A DNA stretch of 63,341 bases from Shewanella sp. TC10 (GTDB taxonomy: Bacteria; Pseudomonadota; Gammaproteobacteria; Enterobacterales; Shewanellaceae): NCBI RefSeq assembly GCF_009663145.1, contig NZ_VKHR01000026.1:64-63404 (forward strand), written 5' to 3'. This document shows, in pieces, positions 1-10,524 of the stretch. A model generated the notes under the pieces. That model had not been told where the DNA came from and made no database searches. It saw nothing but the letters and a program-made list of their open reading frames with translations. A program made the position numbers and the translations under genes. Position 1 is the stretch's first letter. Each line of letters opens with the position of its first letter.

Positions 1-840
1 TTCTTGACCACGTTCAGTAAAGTGAACTTGTTTTGCTTTTTCATCAATACTGAAATCACCTTCACCAATCTCATCTTCAGTATCTTCTTTCTCTTGAACG
101 ATAAGGTTAGGAATTAAGGTATTTACTTTAATGTATAGCTCAGAACTGTTTTCAGCAGCGCCTGAAATAATCAATGGAGTACGTGCTTCATCAATTAAGA
201 TCGAATCGACTTCATCGATAAGTGCATAATGAAGAGGACGTTGAACACGCTCTTGAGGAGAGAATGCCATATTGTCACGAAGATAATCGAAACCAAACTC
301 ATTGTTAGTACCATAGGTAATATCTGAGTTGTAAGCTTCTTTCTTCTCAACTTGGCCAAGACCAGCAACGTTAATGCCGACAGTTAGACCAAGGAATTCA
401 AAAAGAGGACGGTTATTTTCAGCATCACGACCCGCAAGGTAATCATTCACGGTAATAACGTGAACACCTTTGCCAGTTAAACCGTTTAAGTATGCTGGAA
501 GTGTTGCGGTAAGTGTTTTACCTTCACCCGTTCTCATTTCAGCAATACGGTTACTATCTAAAACCATACCACCTAATAATTGGACATCGAAATGACGCAT
601 TTCGAATACACGCTTTGATGCTTCACGAACTGTAGCAAAAGCTTCAGCCATAATAGTTTCTAATGTCTCACCGTTTTCAATGCGCTGACGAAACTCTTCT
701 GTTTTTGCTTTTAGTTCATCATCTGTCAGCTTTTCATATTCAGCTTCTAATGCGTTAATCTTAGTTACAACTTTACCAAGGCCTTTCAAGGTACGGTCGT
801 TACGACTGCCGAATACTTTTGTCAGTAATTTGCCTAACAT
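1..840 (-). CDS. secA: Protein translocase ATPase SecA, N-terminal part (gene runs off the window)
   Basis: Motor of Sec-dependent protein export; it binds preproteins and pushes them through SecYEG by ATP hydrolysis. Only the first 280 codons are in the window; the frame is open to base 1. Seen directly: the start [16 protein letters not shown], the Walker A stretch MRTGEGKT, and the [15 protein letters not shown] helicase motif II region, all diagnostic of SecA. The ATG is at 838-840. It is the last gene of a minus-strand run, 58 bp after the M23 peptidase gene. This order next to the dcw cluster is standard in gammaproteobacteria. Identification is certain; only the downstream part is missing. 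Confidence 0.97.
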   Translation of the reverse strand, partial: MLGKLLTKVFGSRNDRTLKGLGKVVTKINALEAEYEKLTDDELKAKTEEFRQRIENGETLETIMAEAFATVREASKRVFEMRHFDVQLLGGMVLDSNRIAEMRTGEGKTLTATLPAYLNGLTGKGVHVITVNDYLAGRDAENNRPLFEFLGLTVGINVAGLGQVEKKEAYNSDITYGTNNEFGFDYLRDNMAFSPQERVQRPLHYALIDEVDSILIDEARTPLIISGAAENSSELYIKVNTLIPNLIVQEKEDTEDEIGEGDFSIDEKAKQVHFTERGQE

Positions 841-898
841 CTTAATCACTTATCTCTTGTAGGTTGAGCTCAAATGAGCGACTTAACCGAAAATGTTA

Positions 899-1798
899 TT
901 AACTAGCCTTGCGATAGACGAACTTTCTTGGATCTATTTGCTGTCCATTTCGCAACACTTCGTAATGCACGTGGGGACCGGTTGACCGGCCTGTGCTACC
1001 CATACTGGCAATTTTATCGCCTTTGGCAACGACGTCACCTAGGTTTACTGACATAGATTTATTGTGTCCATAACGAGTGCGGTAACCATTTCCATGATCA
1101 ATTTCCACCAACCCGCCATAACCAAGCATATTTCCTGACCATGTAACCACACCTGCAGCAGTTGCAATTACATCGCCGCCTTCCTTACCCGCAAAATCAA
1201 TGCCTTTATGCAAAGTTCTACGACCATTAAAAGGGTCATTTCGTAAACCGTAGGGCGAAGATAACCAACCTTTAACGATTGGTCGCCCTGATATATAACG
1301 TTCTTTATCTATATGGAGATTAGTTGCCACGGTTTCAAGTAGTGACAACTGAACATTATTATTATCAATTCTGGAGGCCAACTGTGACATATCGTCTAAC
1401 AGTTGGCTTAGTTCGACGCCAGCGCCTATTTCACTTAAACCACCAACCCCTACCTCGGTAGAGAAATCGAATTGATCTTCAAGTAAATTATTTTCGGCAA
1501 CTTGCTGGCCTAACGCTTCAAGTCGAGTAACGTTAGCTTGCATTCTTGCGACGTGGGCAACTAAGGTGCTTAATTGAGTTTCTGTCGCTTTTTTGAGATT
1601 AATGACTTGTTGTTTCTGCTGTTCTCGCAGTTTTTGATTTTCATCAACTTTGGTTTGCTGCGCAGCAAAACGATCAGCACTCTGCTGGTAGAGACCAGTT
1701 CCTGCCGCCACTAAAAAGATAGGTAGAAGTAACCAACGTTTGCTAGGGTGCCAACGTGTTACTCCATTTCGACCTTGAATAAAAACTGTTACACTCAT
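899..1798 (-). CDS. Membrane-anchored M23 (LytM-type) peptidoglycan endopeptidase
   Basis: Predicted zinc metallopeptidase of family M23 acting on, or regulating hydrolysis of, cross-linked peptidoglycan in the periplasm. 299 residues. Visible order: a short basic cytoplasmic N-terminus, one membrane segment (about 21-38), a coiled coil (about 45-105), a linker, then the LytM domain (about 178-295). The zinc ligands are intact: H197 and D201 in HKGID, H278 in HVHYEV; catalytic-type histidines H245 and H276 are also present, so it should be active, unlike EnvC/NlpD-type degenerate LytM proteins. It lies between secA and the divergent dciA gene, a conserved position in Shewanella-like genomes. 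The exact substrate bond is not deducible. Confidence 0.9.
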   Translation of the reverse strand: MSVTVFIQGRNGVTRWHPSKRWLLLPIFLVAAGTGLYQQSADRFAAQQTKVDENQKLREQQKQQVINLKKATETQLSTLVAHVARMQANVTRLEALGQQVAENNLLEDQFDFSTEVGVGGLSEIGAGVELSQLLDDMSQLASRIDNNNVQLSLLETVATNLHIDKERYISGRPIVKGWLSSPYGLRNDPFNGRRTLHKGIDFAGKEGGDVIATAAGVVTWSGNMLGYGGLVEIDHGNGYRTRYGHNKSMSVNLGDVVAKGDKIASMGSTGRSTGPHVHYEVLRNGQQIDPRKFVYRKAS

Positions 1799-1825
1799 AG
1801 CCTAACTCAGCCATCTTATTATCAT

Positions 1826-2278
1826 ATGAAAAAGCCCCCTCAAGATCTCAGTAGATTACTACATCAATCGGGAACATTACCGGAACTCGCTGAGAAAGCA
1901 GAATTATTAAATCAACTGAATACTTATGTAAAGCAGTGTTTAAATGGTCCTGTTAGTGAACAGCTAAAAGTCGCTAATCTTCGTCAGGGTGTTCTTGTTA
2001 TTGAAACTACTTCGGCTGCATGGGCTGCTAGAATAAATTTCCAAAAGACCAAACTACTGCAACAACTTCAGGAAGAAACGCTTCCAATGCTTACCGCTAT
2101 AGAGGTTAAAGTCAACCCAGGGATAGCAATTACACCAAGTAAAGCACCAACTAATTATGCAAAAATCAGCCCTGTTGCTGCAGAACACCTGCAGACATTG
2201 GCTGATCACGTAGAAGGTTCACTAGGCGAAAAACTAAAACGGCTGGCTGCATTAGCCAGCCGTAATAGGCAATCTTAA
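1826..2278 (+). CDS. dciA: DciA-type (DUF721) replicative helicase loader/operator
   Basis: DUF721 family proteins (DciA) interact with the replicative helicase DnaB and replace DnaC-type loaders in most bacteria. 150 residues from the chosen ATG at 1826 (MKKPPQDLSRLL); an in-frame upstream start at 1748 would overlap the divergent peptidase gene and adds 26 residues with no family resemblance, so I reject it. The core LNQLNTYVKQCL and the pattern GVLVIETTSAAWAARINFQKTKLLQQL are typical of the KH-like DUF721 fold. Its stop lies only 3 bp from the stop of lpxC on the other strand, and its last codons contain the lpxC terminator. Confidence 0.88.
   Translation: MKKPPQDLSRLLHQSGTLPELAEKAELLNQLNTYVKQCLNGPVSEQLKVANLRQGVLVIETTSAAWAARINFQKTKLLQQLQEETLPMLTAIEVKVNPGIAITPSKAPTNYAKISPVAAEHLQTLADHVEGSLGEKLKRLAALASRNRQS
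2234..2263 (-). terminator. Rho-independent terminator of lpxC/dcw transcription, inside the 3' end of dciA
   Basis: A perfect 10-bp stem, ACGGCTGGCT (2239-2248) with AGCCAGCCGT (2254-2263), loop of 5. Read on the minus strand it is followed by TTTTAGTTTTT, so it would stop transcripts coming from lpxC. It lies wholly within the dciA coding sequence (codons for KRLAALASR). Confidence 0.75.
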
Positions 2279-2281
2279 TTT

Positions 2282-3202
2282 TTACGCTAAAGATACTGCG
2301 CCTGGCACCATGAAGCTCAGTGGTACATCAACTTCGTTTTCAAAGCTGACTAATTCCCACGCTTCTTGTTGTGCAAGTAATGCTCTAACCAATTGGTTAT
2401 TTAGTGCATGACCTGTTTTATATGCACAGAACTCACCTACAATGGCATGGCCTGCTACATATAAATCTCCAAACGCATCAAGAATCTTATGCTTAACAAA
2501 CTCGTCCTCATATCGCAGACCGTCAGGGTTAAGGACACGATACTCGTCAAGCACAACAGCATTTTCCATGCTGCCACCTAGTGCTAAATTATTAGCACGT
2601 AGATATTCGATATCTTGCATAAAGCCGAATGTTCTAGCTCGGCTAATATCTTTAACAAAAGCAGATGTTGAAAAATCCATCACCATATGTTGTTGGCTGC
2701 GTGAGATTTCTGGGTGATTAAAGTCAATTTTAAAATCGACTCTAAAGCCTTTAAATGGCTTTAATTCTGCCCATTTGTCACCGTCTTCAACACGAATGGT
2801 TTGATTGATTTTGATATATTTTTTAGCTACCGATTGCTCTTTAATACCAGCGCTTTGCAGTAAAAAAACAAACGGACTTGCACTGCCATCCATAATCGGG
2901 ATTTCAGGAGCATCAACTTCGATAACCGCGTTATCTATGCCAAGGCCTGCAAGTGCTGCAAATAAATGTTCGATAGTTGAAATGCGAACACCTTCATCAT
3001 TTACTAATGCCGTACACATTGTTGTTTCACGCACAAGATTAGCCTTAGCAGGAATTTCCACTGCTGGGTTTAAATCTGTACGTCTAAGTACGATACCAGT
3101 ATTGACAGGTGCGGGCATAATGCACAGAGTGACCTTGTTGCCGGAATGCAATCCGACACCAGTACTCTTCACCATTTTTTGAACAGTTCTTTGAAAAATC
3201 AT
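2282..3202 (-). CDS. lpxC: UDP-3-O-acyl-N-acetylglucosamine deacetylase
   Basis: Zinc deacetylase catalysing the committed step of lipid A synthesis in the cytoplasm. 306 residues, the usual length. Visible signatures: start [20 protein letters not shown], the zinc ligand region [11 protein letters not shown], and the catalytic [16 protein letters not shown] motif (zinc-binding His/Asp and general acid His). Last gene of the dcw cluster, separated from ftsZ by about 200 bp, so it probably also has its own promoter there, as in Escherichia coli. Convergent with dciA with a 3-bp gap. Confidence 0.97.
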   Translation of the reverse strand: MIFQRTVQKMVKSTGVGLHSGNKVTLCIMPAPVNTGIVLRRTDLNPAVEIPAKANLVRETTMCTALVNDEGVRISTIEHLFAALAGLGIDNAVIEVDAPEIPIMDGSASPFVFLLQSAGIKEQSVAKKYIKINQTIRVEDGDKWAELKPFKGFRVDFKIDFNHPEISRSQQHMVMDFSTSAFVKDISRARTFGFMQDIEYLRANNLALGGSMENAVVLDEYRVLNPDGLRYEDEFVKHKILDAFGDLYVAGHAIVGEFCAYKTGHALNNQLVRALLAQQEAWELVSFENEVDVPLSFMVPGAVSLA

Positions 3203-3408
3203 TCAGTTACCCGTTTTAATCACTTTAAAGTAAACATTCTTGAGCTATAAATACTGAGTTAACCCAGTAAGCTGAGGCGGTATACTACCATAAAATTGTC
3301 TTTTCACAAAAAAGAACCCTTTAAAGTCTTTTTATCCGTCTCTACTTACATAAGCAACATTTTATCAACATCTTAGATTTTTTAGATTTTCATTTTTACT
3401 ATCAGCAA

Positions 3409-4590
3409 CTAATCTGCTTGCTTACGTAAAAATGCTGGAATATCTAAGTAATCACCATCAACTCGTGCAGCTGGTTGTGCGGCTTGTTGAGGAGCTGGAA
3501 CTGCATTACCCGTTGGTGCAACGTAACTTGCTGCAACAGCTGGCTCTTCTACTGGCTCAACTTTAGGCTCAATTACCGGTGCAGGCTCAGGGCGTGAAAC
3601 AGGCTTAGTGACTAATTGAATATCAGGCTTTTTCTCAGCGCCAATACCAGTAGCAACAACCGTTACACGTAGCTCTTCGCTCATTTCAGGGTCAATAACA
3701 GCGCCAACAACCACAGTCGCATTATCTGAAGCGTAAGCCTTAACATGGTTACCCACTGTTTCTAGCTCTTCAATGCTGATATCCATACCTGCTGTAATGT
3801 TAACTAATACGCCACGCGCACCAGCTAGATCAATATCTTCAAGTAATGGACTTGCTACTGCAGCTTCAGCCGCCTCTTCCGCACGATCATCACCTGTTGC
3901 GACGCCTGTGCCCATCATGGCATTACCCATTTCTGACATAACCGTTTTAACATCGGCGAAATCCACGTTGATTAAACCTGGACGTGTAATTAACTCAGCA
4001 ATACCTTGTACAGCGCCTAATAAAACATTGTTAGCCGCAGCAAATGCGTCAAGTAATGAAGTACCTCGGCCTAACACTTTTAATAACTTTTCATTAGGAA
4101 TGGTGATCAGTGAATCAACATGTTTTGCTAGCTCCGCAATACCTTGATCTGCAAAAGTCATGCGCTTTTTGCCTTCAAAAGGGAAAGGTTTTGTCACAAC
4201 TGCAACAGTTAAAATACCTTCTTCGCGAGCAATTTCAGCCACAACAGGCGCAGCACCAGTTCCGGTACCACCACCCATTCCTGCAGCGATAAAGACCATA
4301 TCAGATCCTTTAATCGCAGCGCGGATGTTTTCTTTATCTTCAACAGCAGCTTGGCGACCCACATCAGGGTTAGCTCCAGCTCCAAGACCTTTAGTGACAT
4401 CGCGCCCTAATTGAATTGTTGAGCCAGCACCTGATTTGCGTAATGCCTGAGCATCCGTATTCGTTACGATAAACTCAACACCTTCGATGCTGTGTTTAAC
4501 CATATGTTCGACAGCGTTACCGCCACCACCACCGACGCCGATGACCTTGATCACCGCTTCGTCATTATGTGTGTCCATGATCTCAAACAT
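3409..4590 (-). CDS. ftsZ: Cell division GTPase FtsZ
   Basis: Tubulin homologue that forms the cytokinetic Z ring. 393 residues. The nucleotide-binding region [18 protein letters not shown], the tubulin signature [10 protein letters not shown] and the C-terminal conserved peptide [11 protein letters not shown] (which binds FtsA and ZipA) are all present, with a Pro/Ala/Glu-rich variable linker of about 50 residues before the tail. It follows ftsA by 26 bp and is clearly co-transcribed with ftsQ and ftsA. Confidence 0.98.
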   Translation of the reverse strand: MFEIMDTHNDEAVIKVIGVGGGGGNAVEHMVKHSIEGVEFIVTNTDAQALRKSGAGSTIQLGRDVTKGLGAGANPDVGRQAAVEDKENIRAAIKGSDMVFIAAGMGGGTGTGAAPVVAEIAREEGILTVAVVTKPFPFEGKKRMTFADQGIAELAKHVDSLITIPNEKLLKVLGRGTSLLDAFAAANNVLLGAVQGIAELITRPGLINVDFADVKTVMSEMGNAMMGTGVATGDDRAEEAAEAAVASPLLEDIDLAGARGVLVNITAGMDISIEELETVGNHVKAYASDNATVVVGAVIDPEMSEELRVTVVATGIGAEKKPDIQLVTKPVSRPEPAPVIEPKVEPVEEPAVAASYVAPTGNAVPAPQQAAQPAARVDGDYLDIPAFLRKQAD

Positions 4591-4616
4591 TGTCTGATCT
4601 CCGTTTGTCTGCGTTA

Positions 4617-5852
4617 TTAAAATTCACCCTTAAACCAGCTTTTGACCCGATTCAAAAGACTGGTAACCCCTTGACGTTCAGGACGCTCGAACTGACGTTC
4701 GATAACGCGTCTGGCGCCATAATGAAGCAAGCCTATACCTGTAGAATATATAGGTTGATCCACGTATTCATTTAACCCTTTTACTGGCAGCGGCGACGCC
4801 ACCCTAACTGGCATACCGAAAGTCGCTTCAGCAATATCAACGGCACCAGTAATCGATGCTGTCCCGCCGGTTAATACTATGCCTGCAGCAATTTGATCTT
4901 CTAAGCCACAATCAGTTAATTCTTTTAATACCAGTTCAAATAATTCCTGATATCTTGGTTCCACGACTTCCGCCAATGTATGGCGAGACATACTGCGTGA
5001 AGGACGGCCACCTACTGATGGCACTTCAATGCTATCTTCACGGCTCACCATTGAACTTCTCGCGCTAGCAAATTGCACTTTAATCTGCTCAGCATGCGTT
5101 AATGGCGTTCTAAAAATTTTGGCAATATCACTAGTAACTTGATTACCTGCAACAGAAATCACGGCGCAATGTCTAAGAGCGCCATTCGTGTAAACTGCAA
5201 TGTCTGTCGTACCGCCGCCAATATCAACGATGCAAACACCTAGATCTTTTTCATCATTGGTTAACACTGAATCAGCTGACGCGATACCAGAAAAGACCAA
5301 ATCATCGACAGTTAAGCCACAGCGCTCAACACTTTTAGTGATGTTCTTAGCCATGTCATTTGCACAGGTTACAATATGTGCTTTCGCTTCCATTCGCATA
5401 CCAGACATGCCGATAGGACTCTTAATACCATCCTGAACATCAATTGAATATTCTTGTGGTAACACGTGCAAAATTCGTCGTTCCGTTGGTATTTTTACAG
5501 AACGTGCAGTATGAATAACGTTATCAACGTCTTCTTGTGTTACTTCTTCATCATTAATTGACACCATGCCGTTCTCGTTCTGGCACGCGATATGTTTACC
5601 TGAAATACTTAAATACACTGATGATACTTGGCAATCAGCCATTAGCTCAGCCTGGTCTAGTGCACGTTGGACACTCTTAACAATGGAGTCCAAATCATTC
5701 ACTCCACCTTTATCCATACCACGCGAAGGGTGATTCCCTAAACCGACCACGCTTATCTCACCGTCAGGCAGCACTTCACCAATGATCACTGCGACCTTGG
5801 ACGTGCCAATATCTAAGCCTACGATAAGATTTCTTTCCTGATTTTTGGTCAT
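4617..5852 (-). CDS. ftsA: Cell division protein FtsA (actin-like membrane anchor of FtsZ)
   Basis: Actin-family ATPase that tethers FtsZ to the membrane and recruits late division proteins. 411 residues. Phosphate 1 motif [16 protein letters not shown] at the N-terminus, phosphate 2 motif [21 protein letters not shown], adenosine motif [17 protein letters not shown], and a C-terminal amphipathic membrane-targeting helix [13 protein letters not shown]. It starts directly after the ftsQ stop codon (0-bp gap) and precedes ftsZ, the standard ftsQAZ arrangement. Confidence 0.97.
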   Translation of the reverse strand: MTKNQERNLIVGLDIGTSKVAVIIGEVLPDGEISVVGLGNHPSRGMDKGGVNDLDSIVKSVQRALDQAELMADCQVSSVYLSISGKHIACQNENGMVSINDEEVTQEDVDNVIHTARSVKIPTERRILHVLPQEYSIDVQDGIKSPIGMSGMRMEAKAHIVTCANDMAKNITKSVERCGLTVDDLVFSGIASADSVLTNDEKDLGVCIVDIGGGTTDIAVYTNGALRHCAVISVAGNQVTSDIAKIFRTPLTHAEQIKVQFASARSSMVSREDSIEVPSVGGRPSRSMSRHTLAEVVEPRYQELFELVLKELTDCGLEDQIAAGIVLTGGTASITGAVDIAEATFGMPVRVASPLPVKGLNEYVDQPIYSTGIGLLHYGARRVIERQFERPERQGVTSLLNRVKSWFKGEF

Positions 5853-6665
5853 TTAGTGTCGACTCTCTGTTTTAGTATCATCCCAGCCAACGGCGACTCC
5901 GGTGTCATAGCGTAAATCGATCGTTGCTATTGGCCTTTCATTACGTGTTATTTCAGGATAAACATTAATAAATCTTTGGATTCTCGACATCTTGTCTTCT
6001 CGTCCTAGTTCGAGAAGGATGCCGTTATCTAACGTTGCATGCCATGCATGCCTAGGGCTTAAACTTAAACTAGCTAGTTTAAAACCATTAATACTCAATA
6101 AATCAGACAATTGCTGATAACTGGTTAACACTTCAGAAGACATTTCTTCTGGACCTGAAAGCAAAGGTAAAAGGCTAATGCTCTCATGGGACTGTGCAGC
6201 AAACACTTCACCATTAATGTTAAGCCAATCATCACCATTCCAATGTGCTACTGCATGCTGCTCTTGCAAGGTCACCTTAAGTTTTGCCGGCCACTCTCGT
6301 CTAACAGATGCATGGTAAACCCATGGTAATGCTTCTAACGCTTGTTGTACTTCACCTACATCTGCACTAAAAAAGCTTCGTTCCATTAGTGCCTGTAACG
6401 CCGCTTGTATCTCTGCATCTGAGGTATAAACTCGCTCGCCTTTAATAGCCACTGCCTCAATGGGTAAAGCATCAGCATCGTTGAGTAAAACATTCAACTT
6501 CAAACCCGCCCAAACTATGGTGAGTAGCACCGTCAGCAAAAACAGTAAGCCTGTATACAAGTACCAGTTGACTTCACTCAAATGGCCTTTCAGTTGGCGT
6601 GCTTTATCACTCCACGCCACAGTTACTGTAACTCCAAACTGTACACTGTCACTTTCATTAGGCAA
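5853..6665 (-). CDS. ftsQ: Cell division protein FtsQ
   Basis: Bitopic inner-membrane protein of the divisome; its periplasmic POTRA and beta domains bind FtsB/FtsL. 270 residues as called. A single membrane segment (about 33-55, YTGLLFLLTVLLTIVWAG) is followed by a POTRA-like region (PIEAVAIKGERVYTSDAEIQ...) and the FtsQ beta domain (LPLLSGPEE, TIDLRYDTGVAV). The start is uncertain: the called one is TTG at 6665 with only weak Shine-Dalgarno character; an in-frame GTG at 6620 (MAWSDKARQ) is a plausible alternative giving 255 residues. The preceding gene is murC; no ddlB lies between them. Confidence 0.92.
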   Translation of the reverse strand: MPNESDSVQFGVTVTVAWSDKARQLKGHLSEVNWYLYTGLLFLLTVLLTIVWAGLKLNVLLNDADALPIEAVAIKGERVYTSDAEIQAALQALMERSFFSADVGEVQQALEALPWVYHASVRREWPAKLKVTLQEQHAVAHWNGDDWLNINGEVFAAQSHESISLLPLLSGPEEMSSEVLTSYQQLSDLLSINGFKLASLSLSPRHAWHATLDNGILLELGREDKMSRIQRFINVYPEITRNERPIATIDLRYDTGVAVGWDDTKTESRH

Positions 6666-6765
6666 TTCACCATTATATCCAGCATGCTGACTGTATTAAA
6701 GCTTATATTTACAAACAGTTATAGTACAAAAAACGCTCACAACACCTAAGCCGCAATGTTCAAAA

Positions 6766-8208
6766 CTAATTATCAAAACCTAAATTGCTCGACGCTAATA
6801 ACTTTGATAATGCGCCAATATTACCCGCACCTTGCGTCAGTAATAAGTCACCTTCTTGCAATACATCAGGCAGTACATCAGTTAATAATTCAGGCGAGGC
6901 GACAAAAATCGGGTCCACTTGCCCACGAAGTCTGATGGAACGACACAAGGCTCGACCATCGGCTCCAGGAATTACGCTTTCACCTGCTGCATAAACATCT
7001 AACAGTAATAAACCATCAACTTGTGATAACACTTCAACAAAATCTTCATACAAGTCGCGTGTTCGACTAAAACGATGCGGCTGATATGCCATGACTAAGC
7101 GCTTATCAGGCCAACCAGCTCTAGCTGCTTTAATCGTTGCCAATACTTCGCTTGGGTGATGACCATAATCATCAACTAACATCACTTTGCCATTGGCCGT
7201 GTCAAATTCACCAAGATGCTGGAACCGTCTACCGATACCTTCAAATTCAGCTAACGCTGCAACAATAGATTCATCATCAATATCGTCTTCACTAGCAACT
7301 GCAATTGCCGCTAATGCATTTAACACGTTATGTTCGCCAGGAAGATTTAACACGATATCTAAATCATCACGGTTTTTACGACGAACACTAAACTGGCTCT
7401 GATGACCTATTTGCTTAAAGTTAAGTGCTTGCACATCAGCAACATCACTAAAACCATAAGTCACCACTTGTCTGCCAACTCTTGGCATAATTTCTTGAAT
7501 CACTTCATCATCTATACACATTACCGCCACACCGTAAAATGGCAGGTTATGTAAAAAGTCCACAAACGTGGTTTTCAACTTTTCAAAATCACCACCATAG
7601 GTGTCCATGTGGTCAGCTTCAATATTGGTAATCACACTGACCATAGGCTGTAAGTGTAAAAAGCTCGCATCACTTTCATCAGCTTCAGCAATCAAATAAC
7701 GACTTGTACCTAGGCGAGCGTTGGTGCCAGCACTGTTAAGTAACCCACCAATAACGAAAGTAGGATCACGCTCAGCTTGTCCATACACGCTAGCAATTAA
7801 ACTGGTTGTCGTTGTTTTACCGTGAGTACCAGCGATGGCAACTCCGTGACGATAACGCATAAGCTCTGCTAACATTTCCGCACGGCGCACGATTGGAATA
7901 CGACGCTCTTTTGCGGCAATGATTTCAGGGTTTTCTTTATCGATGGCAGTCGAAACAACAACCACATCAACATCAGCAACGCTTTCTGACTGATGGCCAA
8001 TAATGATCTTCGCCCCTAAACTCTCCAATCTTTCGGTAACACTGTTGATGGCAATATCTGAGCCACTGATTTGATAACCTTCATTCACTAACACTTCGGC
8101 TATCCCGCCCATACCTGCTCCGCCTATACCGACAAAATGGATTTTCTTAATCCTTCTCATCTCTGGGATCATGGTGCGTAACTGGGCATACTTTTCTGTT
8201 TTAGTCAT
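6766..8208 (-). CDS. murC: UDP-N-acetylmuramate--L-alanine ligase
   Basis: First Mur ligase, adding L-Ala to UDP-MurNAc in the cytoplasm. 480 residues. N-terminal nucleotide fold [18 protein letters not shown], central ATP motif [13 protein letters not shown], and the C-terminal domain with [18 protein letters not shown], which are hallmarks of MurC. It starts one base after the murG stop, so the two are translationally linked. Confidence 0.98.
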   Translation of the reverse strand: MTKTEKYAQLRTMIPEMRRIKKIHFVGIGGAGMGGIAEVLVNEGYQISGSDIAINSVTERLESLGAKIIIGHQSESVADVDVVVVSTAIDKENPEIIAAKERRIPIVRRAEMLAELMRYRHGVAIAGTHGKTTTTSLIASVYGQAERDPTFVIGGLLNSAGTNARLGTSRYLIAEADESDASFLHLQPMVSVITNIEADHMDTYGGDFEKLKTTFVDFLHNLPFYGVAVMCIDDEVIQEIMPRVGRQVVTYGFSDVADVQALNFKQIGHQSQFSVRRKNRDDLDIVLNLPGEHNVLNALAAIAVASEDDIDDESIVAALAEFEGIGRRFQHLGEFDTANGKVMLVDDYGHHPSEVLATIKAARAGWPDKRLVMAYQPHRFSRTRDLYEDFVEVLSQVDGLLLLDVYAAGESVIPGADGRALCRSIRLRGQVDPIFVASPELLTDVLPDVLQEGDLLLTQGAGNIGALSKLLASSNLGFDN

Positions 8209-8209
8209 T

Positions 8210-9310
8210 TCAATCCTTTCGTGCTAATTCAGCACAAATACTCGCTACACGTTGGGTTGCATCTAAAACTGCAACACTTCTGGCTTGCTGTGCCATCTCT
8301 GATACAACGTGTCTTTGTTCAGCGAAAAGGGTTAACTTCTCAGCTAAATTTTCTGCGTTTAATATGGTTTGCGGTAATAAAAATGCCGCACCGGCTTCTA
8401 CTAATACTGAAGCGTTCTTTGTTTGGTGATCGTCTACTGCATGTGGATAAGGCACCAAAATACTGGCTCTTCCCACTGCAGCTAATTCAGAAACAGTTAA
8501 CGCTCCTGAACGACAAACAACAATATCAGCCCAGCGATAAGCGGCTTCCATGTCATCTATAAATTCTGCCACATTGACACTGGCTGCTTGACCCTTGTCT
8601 TGATATTGGCTTTTAACGGTAGCCTGATTTCCTTTGCCTACCTGATGCCAAACCGTAATTGAATGTTGTTGACTTAACTGTCCTACAACATCAGGCATGA
8701 CATCGTTAAAAATTTTGGCGCCTAAACTGCCACCCACGACTAATACTTTTAACGCTTCGTCGTCACAGACCTTGGCTTTCTCTCCTAATTCGATAAGCTC
8801 TTGTCGAATTGGGTTACCAACTACCTCAGCATTGGTTACAGGTAAAAAGGTATTTGGAAAAGCACAAAGTACTTTACTGGCAATACGAGATAACAACTTA
8901 TTTGTCATACCAGGTATCGCATTTTGTTCATGCAATACTAATGGAATACCAGATAGCTTTGCCGCTACGCCACCTGGGCCGCTAGCGAAACCACCCATAC
9001 CTAAAATGACATCAGGCTTATACTCATTAATAAACGCTTTTGCTTGCATGATTGAACGTAAAATCTTAAACGGCGCTGCCAGCTTTCTAATGATGCCGTT
9101 GCCGCGCACGCCTTTAATATCAATGAACTCAATATCAAATCCGTGCTGAGGCACTAAACGCGCCTCCATCCTATCAGCAGTACCTAACCAACGTACTTGC
9201 CAACCTTTTTTAGCTAATGCTTTTGCTACTGCTAACGCCGGGAATACATGTCCGCCCGTACCGCCAGCCATCACCAATAATTTGGGTGCATCCGTCATAT
9301 TAGGGCTCAT
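8210..9310 (-). CDS. murG: Lipid II synthase MurG (UDP-GlcNAc:lipid I GlcNAc transferase)
   Basis: Peripheral membrane glycosyltransferase that converts lipid I to lipid II. 366 residues from the chosen ATG at 9310 ([10 protein letters not shown]). This start overlaps the ftsW stop as ATGA and has an AGGGAG Shine-Dalgarno 9 bases upstream; the frame is open further upstream to 9403 but that part overlaps ftsW and is not MurG-like. An ATG at 9298 (MTDAPK) is the other option. Motifs: [42 protein letters not shown] and VVGGSLGA, all conserved in MurG. Confidence 0.97.
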   Translation of the reverse strand: MSPNMTDAPKLLVMAGGTGGHVFPALAVAKALAKKGWQVRWLGTADRMEARLVPQHGFDIEFIDIKGVRGNGIIRKLAAPFKILRSIMQAKAFINEYKPDVILGMGGFASGPGGVAAKLSGIPLVLHEQNAIPGMTNKLLSRIASKVLCAFPNTFLPVTNAEVVGNPIRQELIELGEKAKVCDDEALKVLVVGGSLGAKIFNDVMPDVVGQLSQQHSITVWHQVGKGNQATVKSQYQDKGQAASVNVAEFIDDMEAAYRWADIVVCRSGALTVSELAAVGRASILVPYPHAVDDHQTKNASVLVEAGAAFLLPQTILNAENLAEKLTLFAEQRHVVSEMAQQARSVAVLDATQRVASICAELARKD

Positions 9311-10524
9311 TTCTTTACTCTCCCTTGCACCGCCTGTGTCAAACTTAGCCGCCTTTCGTAATCGATTCGTATCAATAGCATCACAGCTGCAGTCATTACC
9401 CAAAGGCTACTGCCACCGTAACTAATAAAGGGCAGTGTTAATCCCTTTGTGGGTAGCATCCCAATGCTTGCACCAACATTTACTACTGTCTGGAAACAAA
9501 TCCAAATGCCAATTCCGTAGGCCAAATAGCTTTCAAATGGGCGCTGAATACTTAAACATAAGTTGCCCAAACGAATTGCTCTGAACGATACAAAAAACAA
9601 CACGGTTAATACACAAACAATGCCTACAAAACCTAACTCTTCACCTATCACAGCAAAGATAAAATCTGTGTGAGCCTCAGGCAGGTATGACAGTTTTTGA
9701 ATACTATTACCTAAACCTTGGCCAAAAATATCGCCGCGTCCATAGGCCATCAGGGATTGGGTTAACTGGTAACCACTACCAAATGGATCTTCCCATGGGT
9801 CCAAAAAGGACGTGACCCGTCGCATACGATACGGCTCAAACACCACTAAAAATACAAACATCGCAATACCGAAAAATATCAGTACTAAAAAGTCCATAAT
9901 GCGCGCACCAGCCAAAAACAAAAGGCTGACAGTGCATACGAATAAGACGACTACAGTACCTAAATCCGGCTGCGCTAGAATTAAGAAAGCAAACAGCAAA
10001 AAGACAAATATAGGCTTATAGAACCCTTTACTGTTTTCTCTTAATTCACCATGTCGTCTTACTAAATAACCCGACATGTAAATAATGAACACAAACTTCG
10101 CAATTTCAGCGACTTGGATCCTAACAGGTCCAACCGATAACCAGCGTGTAGCTCCATTTACCGTTGTACCGACAACTAAAACGGCTACCAACATTAGCAA
10201 CACTAACAGCACTAAGTAGGCGCTATACCTTTCCCAGAACTTCAGTTCTATGTTCAGCACTGCATAAGCAATCACACCGCATCCAATAAGGTATGCCACA
10301 TGCCGATAAATAAAATGGAACGGATTTTCTGTCAGCTTTTGTGCTTCCGGCATAGAAGCTGACATCACCATAATAAAACCAAAAGCAATCAGGCCAACAA
10401 CAGCAACAAACAAACTCCGGTCATACAGCTGATCACCTGGCGAAGTTTCAGATAGAATATCTGGCCAAGACCTTTTTAGGACTTGTTGGAATAAGCTAAG
10501 CTGCTCACCCCTCGCCATCTTCAA
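9307..10524 (-). CDS. ftsW: Septal peptidoglycan glycosyltransferase FtsW (SEDS family)
   Basis: SEDS-family polytopic membrane protein that polymerises lipid II at the septum with FtsI. 405 residues with about ten hydrophobic segments. Signature near the C-terminus: NVGASIGMLPTKGLTLPFISYGGSS; also GTTVNGATRWLSVGPVRIQVAEIAK and the QPDLGT region. Starts inside the end of murD (overlap of 20 bp) and overlaps the murG start by 4 bp. Initiation may be at M1 (10524) or M3 (10518). Confidence 0.97.
   Translation of the reverse strand: MKMARGEQLSLFQQVLKRSWPDILSETSPGDQLYDRSLFVAVVGLIAFGFIMVMSASMPEAQKLTENPFHFIYRHVAYLIGCGVIAYAVLNIELKFWERYSAYLVLLVLLMLVAVLVVGTTVNGATRWLSVGPVRIQVAEIAKFVFIIYMSGYLVRRHGELRENSKGFYKPIFVFLLFAFLILAQPDLGTVVVLFVCTVSLLFLAGARIMDFLVLIFFGIAMFVFLVVFEPYRMRRVTSFLDPWEDPFGSGYQLTQSLMAYGRGDIFGQGLGNSIQKLSYLPEAHTDFIFAVIGEELGFVGIVCVLTVLFFVSFRAIRLGNLCLSIQRPFESYLAYGIGIWICFQTVVNVGASIGMLPTKGLTLPFISYGGSSLWVMTAAVMLLIRIDYERRLSLTQAVQGRVKK

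Noticed and set aside
2442..3182. Plus-strand open frames opposite lpxC (and similar ones opposite ftsZ, ftsA and murC)
   Set aside because: Antisense shadows of conserved genes; the protein evidence for the minus-strand genes is overwhelming.
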